This document shows positions 1-9,515 of a stretch of 64,000 nucleotides of DNA, piece after piece; position 1 is the stretch's first letter, and each line of letters begins with the position of its first letter. The stretch lies in contig NZ_OY760062.1 in the NCBI RefSeq assembly GCF_963662885.1, positions 308,501-372,500 of the forward strand, in the 5' to 3' direction. This stretch comes from an uncultured Pseudodesulfovibrio sp. Lineage in GTDB: Bacteria; Desulfobacterota; Desulfovibrionia; Desulfovibrionales; Desulfovibrionaceae. The notes under the pieces were generated by a model. That model was not told the DNA's origin. It ran no database searches and was given only the letters and a program-made list of their open reading frames with translations. The translations under genes were made by a program, and so were the position numbers.

Positions 1-1
1 C

Positions 2-1507
2 ACCGAGGTTCAATACATCAGCCGAACCTCCTCGTTCGAGGAACTGACCACCTCAAGCCACCTGGACAAGGCCCTGCGCGGGATGCAGCAGCAGTACGGC
101 CGCATCTTCGTCGACCTGGGCGTGGTCGACAGCCGGGGCCGCCAGGTGGCCTATGCCGGTCCGTTCAGCCTCCTGGACGCGGATTATTCCGGAGCTGACT
201 GGTTTCGCAAATCCAAGGAGAATGACGCAATAGTCAGCGATGTCTTCGAGGGATTGCGCCAGTCACCCCACTTCATCATCTCCGTCAGCCAGGGGAAGGG
301 CGATGCGCGCTGGACCCTGCGTGCGACCATCGACTTTCTGGCTTTCAGTTACCTGGTTCAGAACATCCGTATCGGTGAAACCGGCTTCGCCTACATCCTT
401 AACAGCCGGGGCATGTACCAGACCCGGCCCAAGGACGAACGCAACCAGGCGCTGGAACTGACGCCGCGACGTCAGCTCGGCCGGTCCAACTCCCTGGCCG
501 GAGTATCCATCTTCGAGTCCTCCGATCGCGAGGGCGACGCCTACGTTACGGTAACCGCGCCCATCAAGGGCGGTGAGTGGCAGCTGGTCTATCAGCAGAA
601 GTCCTCCGACGCCTTTTCCGCCATGACCCGTACCGAGCTTGTCACGCTGGGCGTCTTCCTCGTCGGCGGCCTGGCCATTGTGGTCATGGCCCTGCTCATC
701 TCCCGGAAGCTGGTCGTCCGGTTCCAGGCCATCGACCAGGAGTCCGAGCTCATGAGCAAGCAGATCGTTGAGACGGGCAAGCTGGCGGCCATCGGCGAAT
801 TGGCCGCGGGCATCGCTCACGAGATCAACAATCCGGTGGCCATCATGATCGAGGAGGCCGGCTGGGTCAGCGACCTCATGGAAGACGAAGGCAGCGGCCT
901 GCCTTCCTACGCGGAGATTCAGCGAGCTTTGGCCCAGGTAGGCAATCAGGGGCGGCGCTGCAAGGACATCACCCACAAGCTGCTTTCCTTTGCCCGGCAA
1001 AGCGACTCCAGGGTGACCGAGATGTCCGTGCCCGAATTCATCCGCGAGGTGGTCGATATTTCCATGCAGCAGGCCCGTTTTGCCCAGGTGGAGTTCGATC
1101 TGGACCTGGACGAGACCATGCCGCGCATCTCGGCCTCGGCCACCGAGTTGCAGCAGGTGCTGCTCAACCTGGTCAACAACGCCATTCAGGCCATGGAACC
1201 CGACGGCGGCAGGCTGTCCATCGGCTGCACCATGGACGGGGGACAGGCCGCGATCACCGTGGCCGATACCGGTCCCGGCATTCCGGCGGCCAACCTGAGC
1301 CGTATTTTCGATCCGTTCTTCACCACCAAGCCGGTGGGCAAGGGGAGCGGTCTGGGATTGTCCATATGTTTCGGAATTATCCACCAGATGGGTGGAGAGA
1401 TAGACGTGGAAAGCACAGTGGGCAGGGGCACGCGGTTCACCATCCGTCTGCCGGTGCCGCCGCCCTCACGGCAACCTGAAACGCGACAGGAGATGAGACA
1501 TGACTGA
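2..1507 (+). CDS. Membrane sensor histidine kinase, 5'-truncated by the window edge
   Basis: The reading frame is open from base 2, so the true start lies before the window. At least 501 residues are visible. The N-terminal part looks like an extracytoplasmic Cache-type sensor (aromatic/glycine pattern around GFAYILNSRG). One transmembrane helix follows (about 640-710), then a dimerisation/phosphoacceptor helix with GIAHEINNP (His codon at 818-820). The ATPase domain has an N box (LVNNAIQAM), a G1 box (DTGPGIP), an F box (FDPFFTTK) and a G2 box (GSGLGLS). No clear HAMP domain is seen. It overlaps the next response regulator gene by 8 bp, so they are translationally coupled. It is an intact catalytic kinase by motifs. 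The ligand cannot be read from the sequence. Confidence 0.93.
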   Translation, partial: TEVQYISRTSSFEELTTSSHLDKALRGMQQQYGRIFVDLGVVDSRGRQVAYAGPFSLLDADYSGADWFRKSKENDAIVSDVFEGLRQSPHFIISVSQGKGDARWTLRATIDFLAFSYLVQNIRIGETGFAYILNSRGMYQTRPKDERNQALELTPRRQLGRSNSLAGVSIFESSDREGDAYVTVTAPIKGGEWQLVYQQKSSDAFSAMTRTELVTLGVFLVGGLAIVVMALLISRKLVVRFQAIDQESELMSKQIVETGKLAAIGELAAGIAHEINNPVAIMIEEAGWVSDLMEDEGSGLPSYAEIQRALAQVGNQGRRCKDITHKLLSFARQSDSRVTEMSVPEFIREVVDISMQQARFAQVEFDLDLDETMPRISASATELQQVLLNLVNNAIQAMEPDGGRLSIGCTMDGGQAAITVADTGPGIPAANLSRIFDPFFTTKPVGKGSGLGLSICFGIIHQMGGEIDVESTVGRGTRFTIRLPVPPPSRQPETRQEMRHD

Positions 1508-1931
1508 TGCCACTGTGTTGATCGTGGACGACGAGCGCGGGTTCGTCGAGACCATGGCCAAGCGGCTCGAAAAGCGCAACATGACCGTTTTCCAAGCCTT
1601 TGACGGTGACGAGGCCATGATCCGGCTGGCGGAGCAACCGACCATCCAGGTGGTCATTCTGGATATGAAGATGCCCGGCAAGGACGGCCTGGTCGTCCTG
1701 CAGGAGATCAAGGAGGCCTATCCCCTGGTCGAGGTCATCATGCTGACCGGTCACGCCACGGTGCCGTCGGCGGTCGAAGGCATCCAGCACGGGGCCTACG
1801 ATTATCTGATGAAGCCGTGCAGCTTCGAGGACCTGAACCAGAAGATCGCCGAGGCCGTCGAGCTCAAAAGCGAGCACGAGGAAGAGGCGGTCGAGGCCCG
1901 GCTCAGCGACATAGCCGGGCGCATGGGGTAG
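1500..1931 (+). CDS. Receiver-only response regulator (first of three)
   Basis: This 143-residue protein is a CheY-like receiver with the acidic pair in VDDE, phosphoacceptor Asp55 (ILDMKMPG), Thr in MLTGHAT and Lys105 (MKPCS). A charged helical tail of about 30 residues follows, but no DNA-binding or enzymatic output domain. The start overlaps the end of the upstream kinase gene, which makes that kinase its likely phosphodonor. With no output domain it probably acts by protein contact or in a phosphorelay. The following gene encodes a second receiver. Confidence 0.92.
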   Translation: MTDATVLIVDDERGFVETMAKRLEKRNMTVFQAFDGDEAMIRLAEQPTIQVVILDMKMPGKDGLVVLQEIKEAYPLVEVIMLTGHATVPSAVEGIQHGAYDYLMKPCSFEDLNQKIAEAVELKSEHEEEAVEARLSDIAGRMG

Positions 1932-1935
1932 CGGC

Positions 1936-2346
1936 GTGGACAGGGCCATGAATACCTCCGGCGGGACCGGACGCGAGATTCGCCTGCTCATCGTTGATGA
2001 TGAGACCGGGTTCGCCGAGGTCCTGTGCAAGCGCATGCGCCGTCGCGGCGTGGAGGCGGCTTCTGCCGCCAGCGGCGACGAGGCGGTGTTGCTGCTGCGC
2101 CGCGAGGAGTTCGACGTGGCCATCGTGGACCTCAAGCTCCAGGGCATGAACGGAATCGAGATCCTGAAGGTTTTCCGGCTCATGGCCCCGGAGATGCCGG
2201 TGCTCATGCTCACCGGTCACGGCAGCGAGGAGGCCCGCGACGAGTGTCTGAAGCTCGGTGCGGCGGGCTATCTCTCCAAGCCCGTGGAGTTCGACAGGCT
2301 GCTCGACAAGGCGTTGGAACTGAGCGCCGGGAGGGTGCGTGCGTGA
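1936..2346 (+). CDS. Receiver-only response regulator (second of three)
   Basis: This is a 136-residue CheY-like receiver. It starts with GTG at 1936, and an in-frame ATG at 1948 is an alternative. The acidic pair (IVDDE), phosphoacceptor Asp65 (AIVDLKLQG), LTGHG and Lys115 (LSKPV) are all present. It begins 4 bp after the first regulator ends and overlaps the third (GTGA junction), so the three form one transcription unit. No output domain is present. It is clearly diverged from the first regulator, so this is not a recent duplication. Confidence 0.9.
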   Translation: MDRAMNTSGGTGREIRLLIVDDETGFAEVLCKRMRRRGVEAASAASGDEAVLLLRREEFDVAIVDLKLQGMNGIEILKVFRLMAPEMPVLMLTGHGSEEARDECLKLGAAGYLSKPVEFDRLLDKALELSAGRVRA

Positions 2347-2726
2347 CCGACGTGAAGGTGCTGCTCATTGACGATGAGGCTCGTTACACCGACGCCCTGG
2401 CCCGCCGCCTTGGCCGCAGGGGGCTGTCCGTGGCAACCGCCGACGGCGGGGCACAGGCACTCGAAGCCCTGTCTGAAAACCCGGTGGACGTGGCGCTGCT
2501 CGACATGAAGATGGCGGGTATGGACGGGATCAAGACCCTGAGCGCCATCAAGCGGCAGCACCCGGAGGTGGAGGTGGTCATGCTGACCGCCCACGCCGAC
2601 ACGGACATCGTTATTTCCAGTCTGGCCATGGGGGCGTTCGACTACCTCCTGAAGCCGGCGGATTTGGAGGAACTGGTCCGCAAGATCGAAGATGCGGCCA
2701 TGCGAAAGAGAAGCAATTCGAAGTGA
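2343..2726 (+). CDS. Receiver-only response regulator (third of three)
   Basis: This 127-residue receiver is read from a GTG at 2343 that overlaps the upstream TGA. The same frame is open further upstream, but only this start gives a canonical receiver N-terminus (VKVLLIDDE). Phosphoacceptor Asp54 (ALLDMKMAG), MLTAHAD and Lys104 (LLKPAD) are intact. There is no effector domain. A permease gene follows after about 60 bp, so the three receivers sit between a kinase and a transporter. Confidence 0.9.
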   Translation: MTDVKVLLIDDEARYTDALARRLGRRGLSVATADGGAQALEALSENPVDVALLDMKMAGMDGIKTLSAIKRQHPEVEVVMLTAHADTDIVISSLAMGAFDYLLKPADLEELVRKIEDAAMRKRSNSK

Positions 2727-2786
2727 TCGGCCCGAGGGTGGGTGCTTCGGACGGGTATAACAAAACAAGAGGAAGCGAGGATAGTC

Positions 2787-4064
2787 ATGCGATTCTTCAA
2801 CCAATGGGGTAGATTCATGATGGCCGGGGCCGGAGCCCTTGCCCAATGGGAGATCGACAACGCCAAGTCCATAGTGAGCAGTCGCAAGAAGCTGATGCTC
2901 ATCGGGCTGATGATCATCCCCATCATCCTGATCGGCGTGGCGTTCGCCGACGACATCGGCCCGGTCCTGCCCGATCTGCTCGGCGGCAAGAAGGCCTACA
3001 GCCCGGCCTTCTACAGCCTGGGCATTTTCCTGGTCTCCATCGCCATCGGCGTGGGCGCGGGGCTTATCACCGGCTGCATCGGCGCGGGCGGCGGCTTCAT
3101 CATCGCCCCGGCGCTCATGTCAGCGGGCATCAAGGGCATCCTTGCGGTAGGCACCGACCTGTTCCACATCTTCGCCAAGGCGATCATGGGCAGCGTTATC
3201 CATCGAAAGTTGGGCAACGTGTCCGTGTCCCTGGCCGTGGTCTTTCTGGTGGGGGCCGTGCTCGGAGCCACGGCGGGCGGCGTGATCAACCGCGTGCTCT
3301 ACGAGATCAACCCGATCCTGAGCGACGCCTTCATCACCACCGTCTATTCGCTGATGCTCGGCTTCCTGGGCTTCTACGCCCTGACCGACTTCCTGCGTTC
3401 GCGCAAGGCGGACAAGGGCGGCGACGCCCACGGCGGCGGTGAAGGAGCCGAACTCGGCGCGCTGTGCCGCAACCTGCAGGACGTCAAGTGTCCGCCCATG
3501 ATCAAGTTCGATCAGGACCTGGTCGCCGGCGGCCGCCAGATCTCCTGGATATTCCTGGTCCTGTCCGGCGCGCTGGTCGGTCTGGCCGCAGGCATCATGG
3601 GCGTGGGCGGCGGCTTCCTGACCTTCCCGATCTTCGTCTACGTGCTCGGTGTCTCCTCCATGACCACGGTGGGTACCGACATCTTCCAGATCGTGTTCAC
3701 GGCGGGCTTCGCGTCCATCACCCAGTACGCCATCTACGGCTTCATCTTCTACACCCTGGCCATGGGCATGCTCATCGGTTCGCTGCTGGGCATCCAGATC
3801 GGCGCGCTGGTGACCAAGATCGTGCCCGGCATCACCATCCGTGGTTTCTACGCCATGGCCGTGCTGGCCGGTTTCATGAACCGGATCTTCGCCCTGCCGA
3901 GCAAGCTGGCCGAGATGGACATCATCTCGCTTTCTCCCGGTATGGGGTCCGTGCTCAACACCATCGGCATCTGGGCGTTCTTCGTCGTCATCGGCGGATT
4001 CTCCGTCTGGGTGGTGGGGACCTTCCTGATGAACATTTCCAAGCTGAAGAGAAAGGAGGCCTAA
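2787..4064 (+). CDS. TauE/SafE-family (TSUP) membrane permease
   Basis: This 425-residue polytopic membrane protein has the internal duplication typical of TSUP permeases. The two halves carry GLITGCIGAGGGF and GLAAGIMGVGGGF, each followed by a GTDLF/GTDIF motif. ATG 2787 is preferred over a GTG at 2742 because GAGGAAGCGAGG precedes it at a suitable distance. The family exports sulfite, sulfoacetate or other small organosulfur anions, and the exact substrate cannot be read here. It follows a kinase and three receivers and is 4 bp from a small membrane-protein gene. Control by the local two-component system is plausible. Confidence 0.9.
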   Translation: MRFFNQWGRFMMAGAGALAQWEIDNAKSIVSSRKKLMLIGLMIIPIILIGVAFADDIGPVLPDLLGGKKAYSPAFYSLGIFLVSIAIGVGAGLITGCIGAGGGFIIAPALMSAGIKGILAVGTDLFHIFAKAIMGSVIHRKLGNVSVSLAVVFLVGAVLGATAGGVINRVLYEINPILSDAFITTVYSLMLGFLGFYALTDFLRSRKADKGGDAHGGGEGAELGALCRNLQDVKCPPMIKFDQDLVAGGRQISWIFLVLSGALVGLAAGIMGVGGGFLTFPIFVYVLGVSSMTTVGTDIFQIVFTAGFASITQYAIYGFIFYTLAMGMLIGSLLGIQIGALVTKIVPGITIRGFYAMAVLAGFMNRIFALPSKLAEMDIISLSPGMGSVLNTIGIWAFFVVIGGFSVWVVGTFLMNISKLKRKEA

Positions 4065-4068
4065 GGCC

Positions 4069-4755
4069 ATGATCTACAACAAGAAGGAATTCTACGGTGG
4101 AGCGGGACTGCTGGTGGTCTTTTTCGTGATCCTGTTCATGATGTTCCAGCCCATCTACCACGGGCATAACGGCATGCAGTTTCTGGACAACCTGTACAAC
4201 TCCATCTCCAAGGGGTCCATCAACTACTCCTCGCAGTTGAAGGCGGACATGGCCCAGCTCGACGGCAAGGCCATCGATGTAACCCTGAATTATGGCACGG
4301 AGGTACAGGCCGCACAGTCCGTCGACCTGTTTGTCCAGGCTGGTGCCCAGGCTTCGGCCGAAGGCAAGAGTCTGCATCTCGCCGGTTCTCTCGGCGCGAT
4401 ACTCAAGAGCAGCCTGGATGACGCCCAGGTCATGTACGACAATGACGGTGATGCTATCCAGGCCAAGTACGGCATCGAACCGCGCCGGGTGCTGTTCAAC
4501 TGGTGGACCTCGTTCAAGTTGATGAACAAGGCCCTGGGCAACCAGAAGGAGTTCGCGGCCGCCAAGGCGGTGGATACCGTCCAGACCAAGTCTGTGGAGG
4601 CCTCCTACAACTACTATGGCGTTCAGGCCCAGAGTATCACGGACGATATCGGCCTGGTCATCTTCTCCCTGGTCTTCTACGTGCTCTATACCCTGTGGTA
4701 CGGATTCGCCATCCTGTTTGTCTTCGAAGGATGGGGACTCAAGCTCAGTCACTAA
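4069..4755 (+). CDS. Uncharacterised membrane-anchored protein, partner of the TSUP permease
   Basis: This 228-residue protein has a hydrophobic helix near each end (about residues 12-28 and 196-220). The roughly 160-residue loop between them contains paired aromatic residues but no motif I recognise. The ATG lies 4 bp after the permease stop, so the two are probably co-translated. The shape (helix, soluble segment, helix) suggests an accessory or sensing subunit of the permease, with its loop probably on the periplasmic side. That is inference only. No signal cleavage site or metal-binding motif is evident. Confidence 0.8.
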   Translation: MIYNKKEFYGGAGLLVVFFVILFMMFQPIYHGHNGMQFLDNLYNSISKGSINYSSQLKADMAQLDGKAIDVTLNYGTEVQAAQSVDLFVQAGAQASAEGKSLHLAGSLGAILKSSLDDAQVMYDNDGDAIQAKYGIEPRRVLFNWWTSFKLMNKALGNQKEFAAAKAVDTVQTKSVEASYNYYGVQAQSITDDIGLVIFSLVFYVLYTLWYGFAILFVFEGWGLKLSH

Positions 4756-4785
4756 GTATCGGAATGCGCATCATACCCTAGCCCT

Positions 4786-4823
4786 GCGCGGTCCGGCGGC
4801 CACCCCCGGTCGCCGGACCGCGC
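4786..4823. repeat. GC-rich perfect hairpin without T-tract
   Basis: GCGCGGTCCGGCG (4786-4798) pairs perfectly with 4811-4823 across a 12-nt loop. It lies between the permease/partner genes and the PAS kinase gene. No U-run follows, so it is not a canonical intrinsic terminator. It may stabilise or process mRNA, or act with Rho. Confidence 0.6.
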
Positions 4824-4888
4824 CCCAATCCAAGAGGGGATTTACTCCTGGCCGAAATGTTTGTATTTCTTCATATGAGGAAGCGTGC

Positions 4889-6376
4889 ATGAATCTCCAA
4901 AACTATTACGACACCGTCATGGAGCTGACCCACGGCATCGTGGTCACGCTCGATCTCGACGGGGGGATCATCCACGGGAATTCCGAACTGGAACAACTCT
5001 CTGGTTATCATCTTCAGGAACTGGCGGGCCGTGACTGGTTCGAAGTGTTCATCCCCAGAGACGAGCGCGAAGTGGCGCGGCGAGCCTTGCTGGAAAGCGT
5101 CCACGACAAGGGCGTGACCGCCTTTGCCGGGCGCATTCGGGCCAAGGACGGTGACACGGTTTACGTCAACTGGAACCTCAAGCCGCTGACCGACTCCAAT
5201 GGCGAGATCGTCAGTCTGCTGTGTGTGGGCCAGGATGTCACCGATTTGGTCCTGCGCGAAAAGGGGCTGTTGCGCGAACGGTTCACGCTGGTCGAGCGCA
5301 ACAAGGAGCTGAACTGCCTCTACTCCCTGAGCCAGCTCATGGGCGAAATCCATCGGACCCTGGACGACCTGCTGACCAGGGTGGTGGAACTGCTCCCGGC
5401 AGCCTTCCAGAATCCCGAGATGACGTATGCCCGGTTGCGCATCGGGCACAAAATTTACGAGACCCCCGGCTTCGAGGAGAGCGATTACATGCTCAAGTCC
5501 GACCTGGTGGTCAACGACGAGAAGCGGGGGTCGCTTTCGGTGGCCGTACGCAATGACGCGGCCCGGCCCGGATTTCTGGAGGACGAGCGCGACCTGTTCA
5601 CCACCGTGGTTCAGCAGGTGGTCATTCTGGTTTCCAAGCGGGAGACCCGGCTGGCCAAGCAGGAGTTGGAGCGCCAGCTCAGGCAGTCGGACCGGCTGGC
5701 CAAGATTGGCCAGTTCTCGGCGGGCGTGGCCCACGAGATCAACGAGCCTTTGGCCAACATCCTCGGGTTCGCCGAACTGGCCCTGCAGACCCCGGACCTG
5801 CCCCAACAGGTGGCCACGGACCTGAACAACATCGTGGAGTCCTCCCTGCACGCCCGTGAGATCATCCGCAAGCTCATGTTCTTCGGTCGCCAGTTGCCGC
5901 CCCAGCCCGCGTTCATCGATTTCAACGACACGGTGGAGCAGGCTTTGCGCATCACCGAGTCCGGGGCCCGTCGCAGCGACATCGAGATTGTTCGGGAGTA
6001 TGACCGTTCCCTGCCCAAGATCCTGGCTGACCCGCAGCACATGAAGCAGGTAGTGGTCAATCTGGTAGTCAATGCCATCCAGGCAATGGTCGACGGCGGC
6101 ACGGTGACCATCCGGACCATCGGCCACGAGAGCGACGCCTATCTGGTTGTGGAGGACACCGGCCCGGGTATGCCTCCGGACGTGCTCAAGATGATCTTCA
6201 CCCCGTTTTTCACCACCAAGGACGTGGACAAGGGTTCCGGCCTGGGGCTGTCCGTGATACACGGCATCGTCAAGGCCCACGGGGGATTCATTCAGGTGGA
6301 AAGCTCGCCGGACGGTGGGACAAGGGTGGAAGTCGCCTTTCCCTGCCATCTGCGCGACCCGGAGGATGAGCCATGA
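4889..6376 (+). CDS. PAS-domain sensor histidine kinase
   Basis: This is a 495-residue cytoplasmic kinase. ATG 4889 is chosen because TGAGGAAG precedes it and a PAS domain starts directly (about residues 1-120). A GAF-like stretch follows (about 135-270), then a coiled segment. The phosphoacceptor motif is GVAHEINEP, and the ATPase domain has NLVVNAIQAM, DTGPGMP, FTPFFTTK and GSGLGLS. No transmembrane helix is seen. The gene overlaps the NtrC-type regulator gene by ATGA, so the two form a cognate pair. The PAS ligand is unknown. Confidence 0.93.
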   Translation: MNLQNYYDTVMELTHGIVVTLDLDGGIIHGNSELEQLSGYHLQELAGRDWFEVFIPRDEREVARRALLESVHDKGVTAFAGRIRAKDGDTVYVNWNLKPLTDSNGEIVSLLCVGQDVTDLVLREKGLLRERFTLVERNKELNCLYSLSQLMGEIHRTLDDLLTRVVELLPAAFQNPEMTYARLRIGHKIYETPGFEESDYMLKSDLVVNDEKRGSLSVAVRNDAARPGFLEDERDLFTTVVQQVVILVSKRETRLAKQELERQLRQSDRLAKIGQFSAGVAHEINEPLANILGFAELALQTPDLPQQVATDLNNIVESSLHAREIIRKLMFFGRQLPPQPAFIDFNDTVEQALRITESGARRSDIEIVREYDRSLPKILADPQHMKQVVVNLVVNAIQAMVDGGTVTIRTIGHESDAYLVVEDTGPGMPPDVLKMIFTPFFTTKDVDKGSGLGLSVIHGIVKAHGGFIQVESSPDGGTRVEVAFPCHLRDPEDEP

Positions 6377-7719
6377 GCAGGACGGTCCGCATTCTCGCGG
6401 TGGACGACAGCAAATCGACTCTGGAGGTGCTCAAGCGCAACCTTGTGCCCGCGGGCTACGAGGTCTTCACCTGTGGACGGGTCGACGAGGCAGTGGCCCT
6501 GCTCGAGGAATTGGTCATCGACCTGGTCATCACCGACTACCGCATGCCATCGGCATCGGGGCTGGATCTGATCAAGCACGTGCGGGCCAACCTGCCGGAC
6601 GTGGAAATCATGATGATAACCGGCTATCCGTCCATCCCCGGAGCGGTGGAGGCCATCAAGGACGGGGCAGGGGAGTATCTGGCCAAGCCGTTCACCACCG
6701 AGGAGTTGCTCACCTCCGTGGGACGCATCGTGGAGCGGTTGCAGCGCAGGCGGGTTCTGGCCTCGTCCGACACTCCGCCGGACAATTTCGGGATCATCGG
6801 CAACGCCCCTGAAATGGAATTGGTCTTTCAGCGCATCGGCAAGGCGGCGGCTTCGGATGCCAACGTGCTGATCAACGGCGAGTCCGGCACCGGCAAGGAA
6901 CTGGTGGCCCGGGCCGTGCACTACAACAGCGACAGACGGACCGCGTCCTTCGTGCCGGTCAACTGCACGGCCATCCCCGACAGCCTGGTGGAAAGCGAGT
7001 TGTTCGGCCACGTCAAGGGCGCCTTTACTGGCGCCAAGGAGTCTCGGGCGGGCTTCTTCGAGGTGGCCAACGGCGGGTCCATCTTCCTGGACGAAATCGG
7101 CGACGCCAGCCCGACCATGCAGGCAAAGCTTTTGCGGGTCATCCAGTCCAAGGAGTTCTGCAAGGTGGGGTCGAGCATCGTCAAGACCGTGGACGTCCGC
7201 ATCCTGGCCGCCACGCACAAGGACCTGCGCCGCATGGTCGGGGAGGGCTCCTTCCGCGAGGACCTGTTTTACCGGATCAACGTCATCGACATCAACGTGC
7301 CGCCTTTGTCCGAGCGCGGGGACGACATCCTCGTGCTCATCAACCATTTTCTGGCCGATTTTTCCAAGGCCATGCACCGCAGGCCGCCGATCATATCGGA
7401 CGAGGCCCTGCACGCCCTGCGTCGATTCGACTGGCCGGGCAATGTCCGCGAGTTGGAAAACCTCATCCAGCGGCTGGTGGTTATCGTGGATCACGACACC
7501 ATTGAAGTCACCGACCTGCCCGAAACCATGCGCTTCAGCCTGCCGCGAGAGGGCAGCGTCAACCGGACTCTGGAAGAGGTCGAACTCGAACACATCCGCA
7601 ACGTCCTGGTCATGACCGGCGACAACAAGACCCGCGCGGCCGAAATCCTCGGCATCAACCGGAAGACCCTGAGGGAAAAACTCAAGCGCTTCGAAGGGAT
7701 GACCAAGCCGGAAGAATAG
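6373..7719 (+). CDS. NtrC-family sigma-54-dependent response regulator
   Basis: This 448-residue enhancer-binding protein has three domains. The receiver (1-120) carries phosphoacceptor Asp55 and LAKPF. The AAA+ domain carries Walker A GESGTGKE (169-176), the sigma-54-contacting GAFTGA loop (216-221), Walker B FLDEIGD and the arginine-finger region. The C-terminal Fis-type helix-turn-helix ends with ILGINRKTLREKLKRF. The ATGA overlap with the PAS kinase gene indicates a cognate pair. A sigma-54-type promoter lies 1.8 kb downstream at 9516-9531. It could be a target, but nothing in the sequence proves the link. Confidence 0.95.
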   Translation: MSRTVRILAVDDSKSTLEVLKRNLVPAGYEVFTCGRVDEAVALLEELVIDLVITDYRMPSASGLDLIKHVRANLPDVEIMMITGYPSIPGAVEAIKDGAGEYLAKPFTTEELLTSVGRIVERLQRRRVLASSDTPPDNFGIIGNAPEMELVFQRIGKAAASDANVLINGESGTGKELVARAVHYNSDRRTASFVPVNCTAIPDSLVESELFGHVKGAFTGAKESRAGFFEVANGGSIFLDEIGDASPTMQAKLLRVIQSKEFCKVGSSIVKTVDVRILAATHKDLRRMVGEGSFREDLFYRINVIDINVPPLSERGDDILVLINHFLADFSKAMHRRPPIISDEALHALRRFDWPGNVRELENLIQRLVVIVDHDTIEVTDLPETMRFSLPREGSVNRTLEEVELEHIRNVLVMTGDNKTRAAEILGINRKTLREKLKRFEGMTKPEE

Positions 7720-7793
7720 CCTTCTCCTGCCGCCGAAAGCACAAATATCGGGGTTGACCCGGCCCGGTCCTTATGCGAAATGGCCGGACGGCG

Positions 7794-7821
7794 TTGACCT
7801 GTCCGCGCAGTCGGGTATGGT
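7794..7821 (+). promoter_or_regulatory. Possible sigma-70 promoter of the FUSC gene
   Basis: TTGACC at 7794-7799 and TATGGT at 7816-7821 are separated by 16 bp, about 30 bp before the next start codon. The -35 box is good and the -10 box fair. This is a pattern match only. Confidence 0.35.
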
Positions 7822-7850
7822 TCAACGGACAACCATATCCAAGGCGTATC

Positions 7851-8894
7851 ATGGCTTTCAACGTTGAAAAATACATCAGCAGTCACATCCGGCACGGCCT
7901 GAAGGTCGGTCTGGCCAGTGTCCTGGCCTACGTCGGAGCGGAATGGATCGGCCTGCCCTACGGATATTGGGCGGTCATCACCACGGTCATCGTCATGCAG
8001 ATGCACGTGGCCGACTCCATTCAGATGTGCCTGTACCGGTTCACCGGTACGGCCATCGGCGCGGGCATGGGCATCCTGATGATCCTCATCTTTCCGCCCA
8101 CCCATTTCTATACTCTTATCGCGGTTTTCGTGGGCACGGGCATCTGCGCCTATCTGACACGATACGACGCGCGGTATCGAATGGCGGCCATCACCATGGC
8201 CATCGTCTTTCTTTCCAGTCTGGGGGCGGAGCACCGTATCGAGTATTCCCTGTTCAGGGTGGCCGAGATTGGCGTCGGCGTGCTCTGCGCATTCGTGGTT
8301 TCTGTTGCGGTCTGGCCAAACCGCACCACTTCGGTTTTGCTGGACAGGCTCTGCAAGCAGTATGATCAGGTGGCCGACAACGTCCTGCTGCTCATGGACA
8401 ATTTCCTGCACCGCCAGCGTAAGACCGATCCTGACCTGTTCTTCGATCTGGCCCGCGAGGTCCAGGCCAACCGGGATCTGTACAACAAGATATACTCCAC
8501 GGAGCGGCGGGTCTTTCGGGACGATATGGCCAAGCTCTCCCTGCAGGTCAACACGCTCAATTCCGTGGTGGAGCGCCTCCAGTCCACGCCTAGCCTGCTC
8601 AACGAGGTGGAAGGCGACGGATTCGACATCATCATGGCTCCGGAGTTGAATCTTCTGGCCCGCCACCTGGCCGTGGCCCTGCGCTCCATCGGCCGAGGCG
8701 TCCAGTATGACCCCCATCCCCTGGCCCGGGCCGTGGACGGCGTGGAGAAGCGTTTCATCGAACTGCGTGAGCAGGGTGTTATCGAACGATTCGAAGTGCG
8801 TCGCTATTTTCAGGTCATGAGCTTCATCAACACCGTCCAGCATCTTGGCGAATTCCTTCTGGTCGTCCTGAACAAGCCGCGTAAGGCAGAATAA
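7851..8894 (+). CDS. FUSC/aromatic-acid-exporter family inner-membrane protein
   Basis: This 347-residue protein starts at ATG 7851, with AAGGCG upstream. The N-terminal half is a set of about six hydrophobic helices, including VGLASVLAYVGAEWIGLPYG and WAVITTVIVMQ. This pattern is typical of FUSC/YccS/AaeB-like proteins. The C-terminal half is a helical cytoplasmic domain. Members move aromatic carboxylates or related compounds, or are uncharacterised, and the substrate here is unknown. It is likely monocistronic, with a terminator directly downstream. Confidence 0.82.
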   Translation: MAFNVEKYISSHIRHGLKVGLASVLAYVGAEWIGLPYGYWAVITTVIVMQMHVADSIQMCLYRFTGTAIGAGMGILMILIFPPTHFYTLIAVFVGTGICAYLTRYDARYRMAAITMAIVFLSSLGAEHRIEYSLFRVAEIGVGVLCAFVVSVAVWPNRTTSVLLDRLCKQYDQVADNVLLLMDNFLHRQRKTDPDLFFDLAREVQANRDLYNKIYSTERRVFRDDMAKLSLQVNTLNSVVERLQSTPSLLNEVEGDGFDIIMAPELNLLARHLAVALRSIGRGVQYDPHPLARAVDGVEKRFIELREQGVIERFEVRRYFQVMSFINTVQHLGEFLLVVLNKPRKAE

Positions 8895-8921
8895 ACGATT
8901 CTATTTTGCAAGATCAGGAAG

Positions 8922-8954
8922 AGGCCCGTGGCAACACCGCGGGCCTTTTTTTTT
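8922..8954 (+). terminator. Intrinsic terminator after the FUSC gene
   Basis: AGGCCCG (8922-8928) pairs with CGGGCCT (8940-8946) and is followed by an unbroken T-run to 8954. This is a classic rho-independent terminator. Confidence 0.9.
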
Positions 8955-9515
8955 GGGCATCACATCTTGGCGGGGGATGGGGGCGGTGAGAGGGTGAATG
9001 TGGACTCGGCTTGCAAAGCTCATATCGGATTTATGAGCAAGCATCGGTGCTCTGAGCCTTCTTGAGAGCGCAACTCAGGGCCAGTCGCTGCCCGGCAAGT
9101 TGGCAGATATCTGAGGATCAGCAGAGGGCGAAAATTGCGGGTTCAGACAAATTGAGGGCAGGATGCGAAATTTTTTTTCGCAACGTTCCGTCTATAATTT
9201 GTTGCAAAATACTTTTTTCTCGCCATTCAGGGAAGGTTATCTGGCCAAAAAAATAAAGTCGTGCGGCCTCGCTGAGTTAGTCGATGATTTGGCTCTCGGC
9301 TTGTGCGAAAAATCACATGCCGGTAAATAGAAACCATTTTCATTTTACGGCGGTGCAAGTGGTTCTCCCGATCTTTTTACCTGATCTGAAAAAGCACCGA
9401 ATTTCCCGGTATTGCGTGATTCAACAGACAAAAAACACCGGCTTTGCAATTAAAAAACCAATGCATATTAACGCATTGTCAGTATTTAACGCAGTGGTGC
9501 AATTGTCGTTTGCTC

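Noticed and set aside
4786..4823. GC-rich hairpin as an intrinsic terminator
   Set aside because: No T-run follows, so I list it only as a hairpin.
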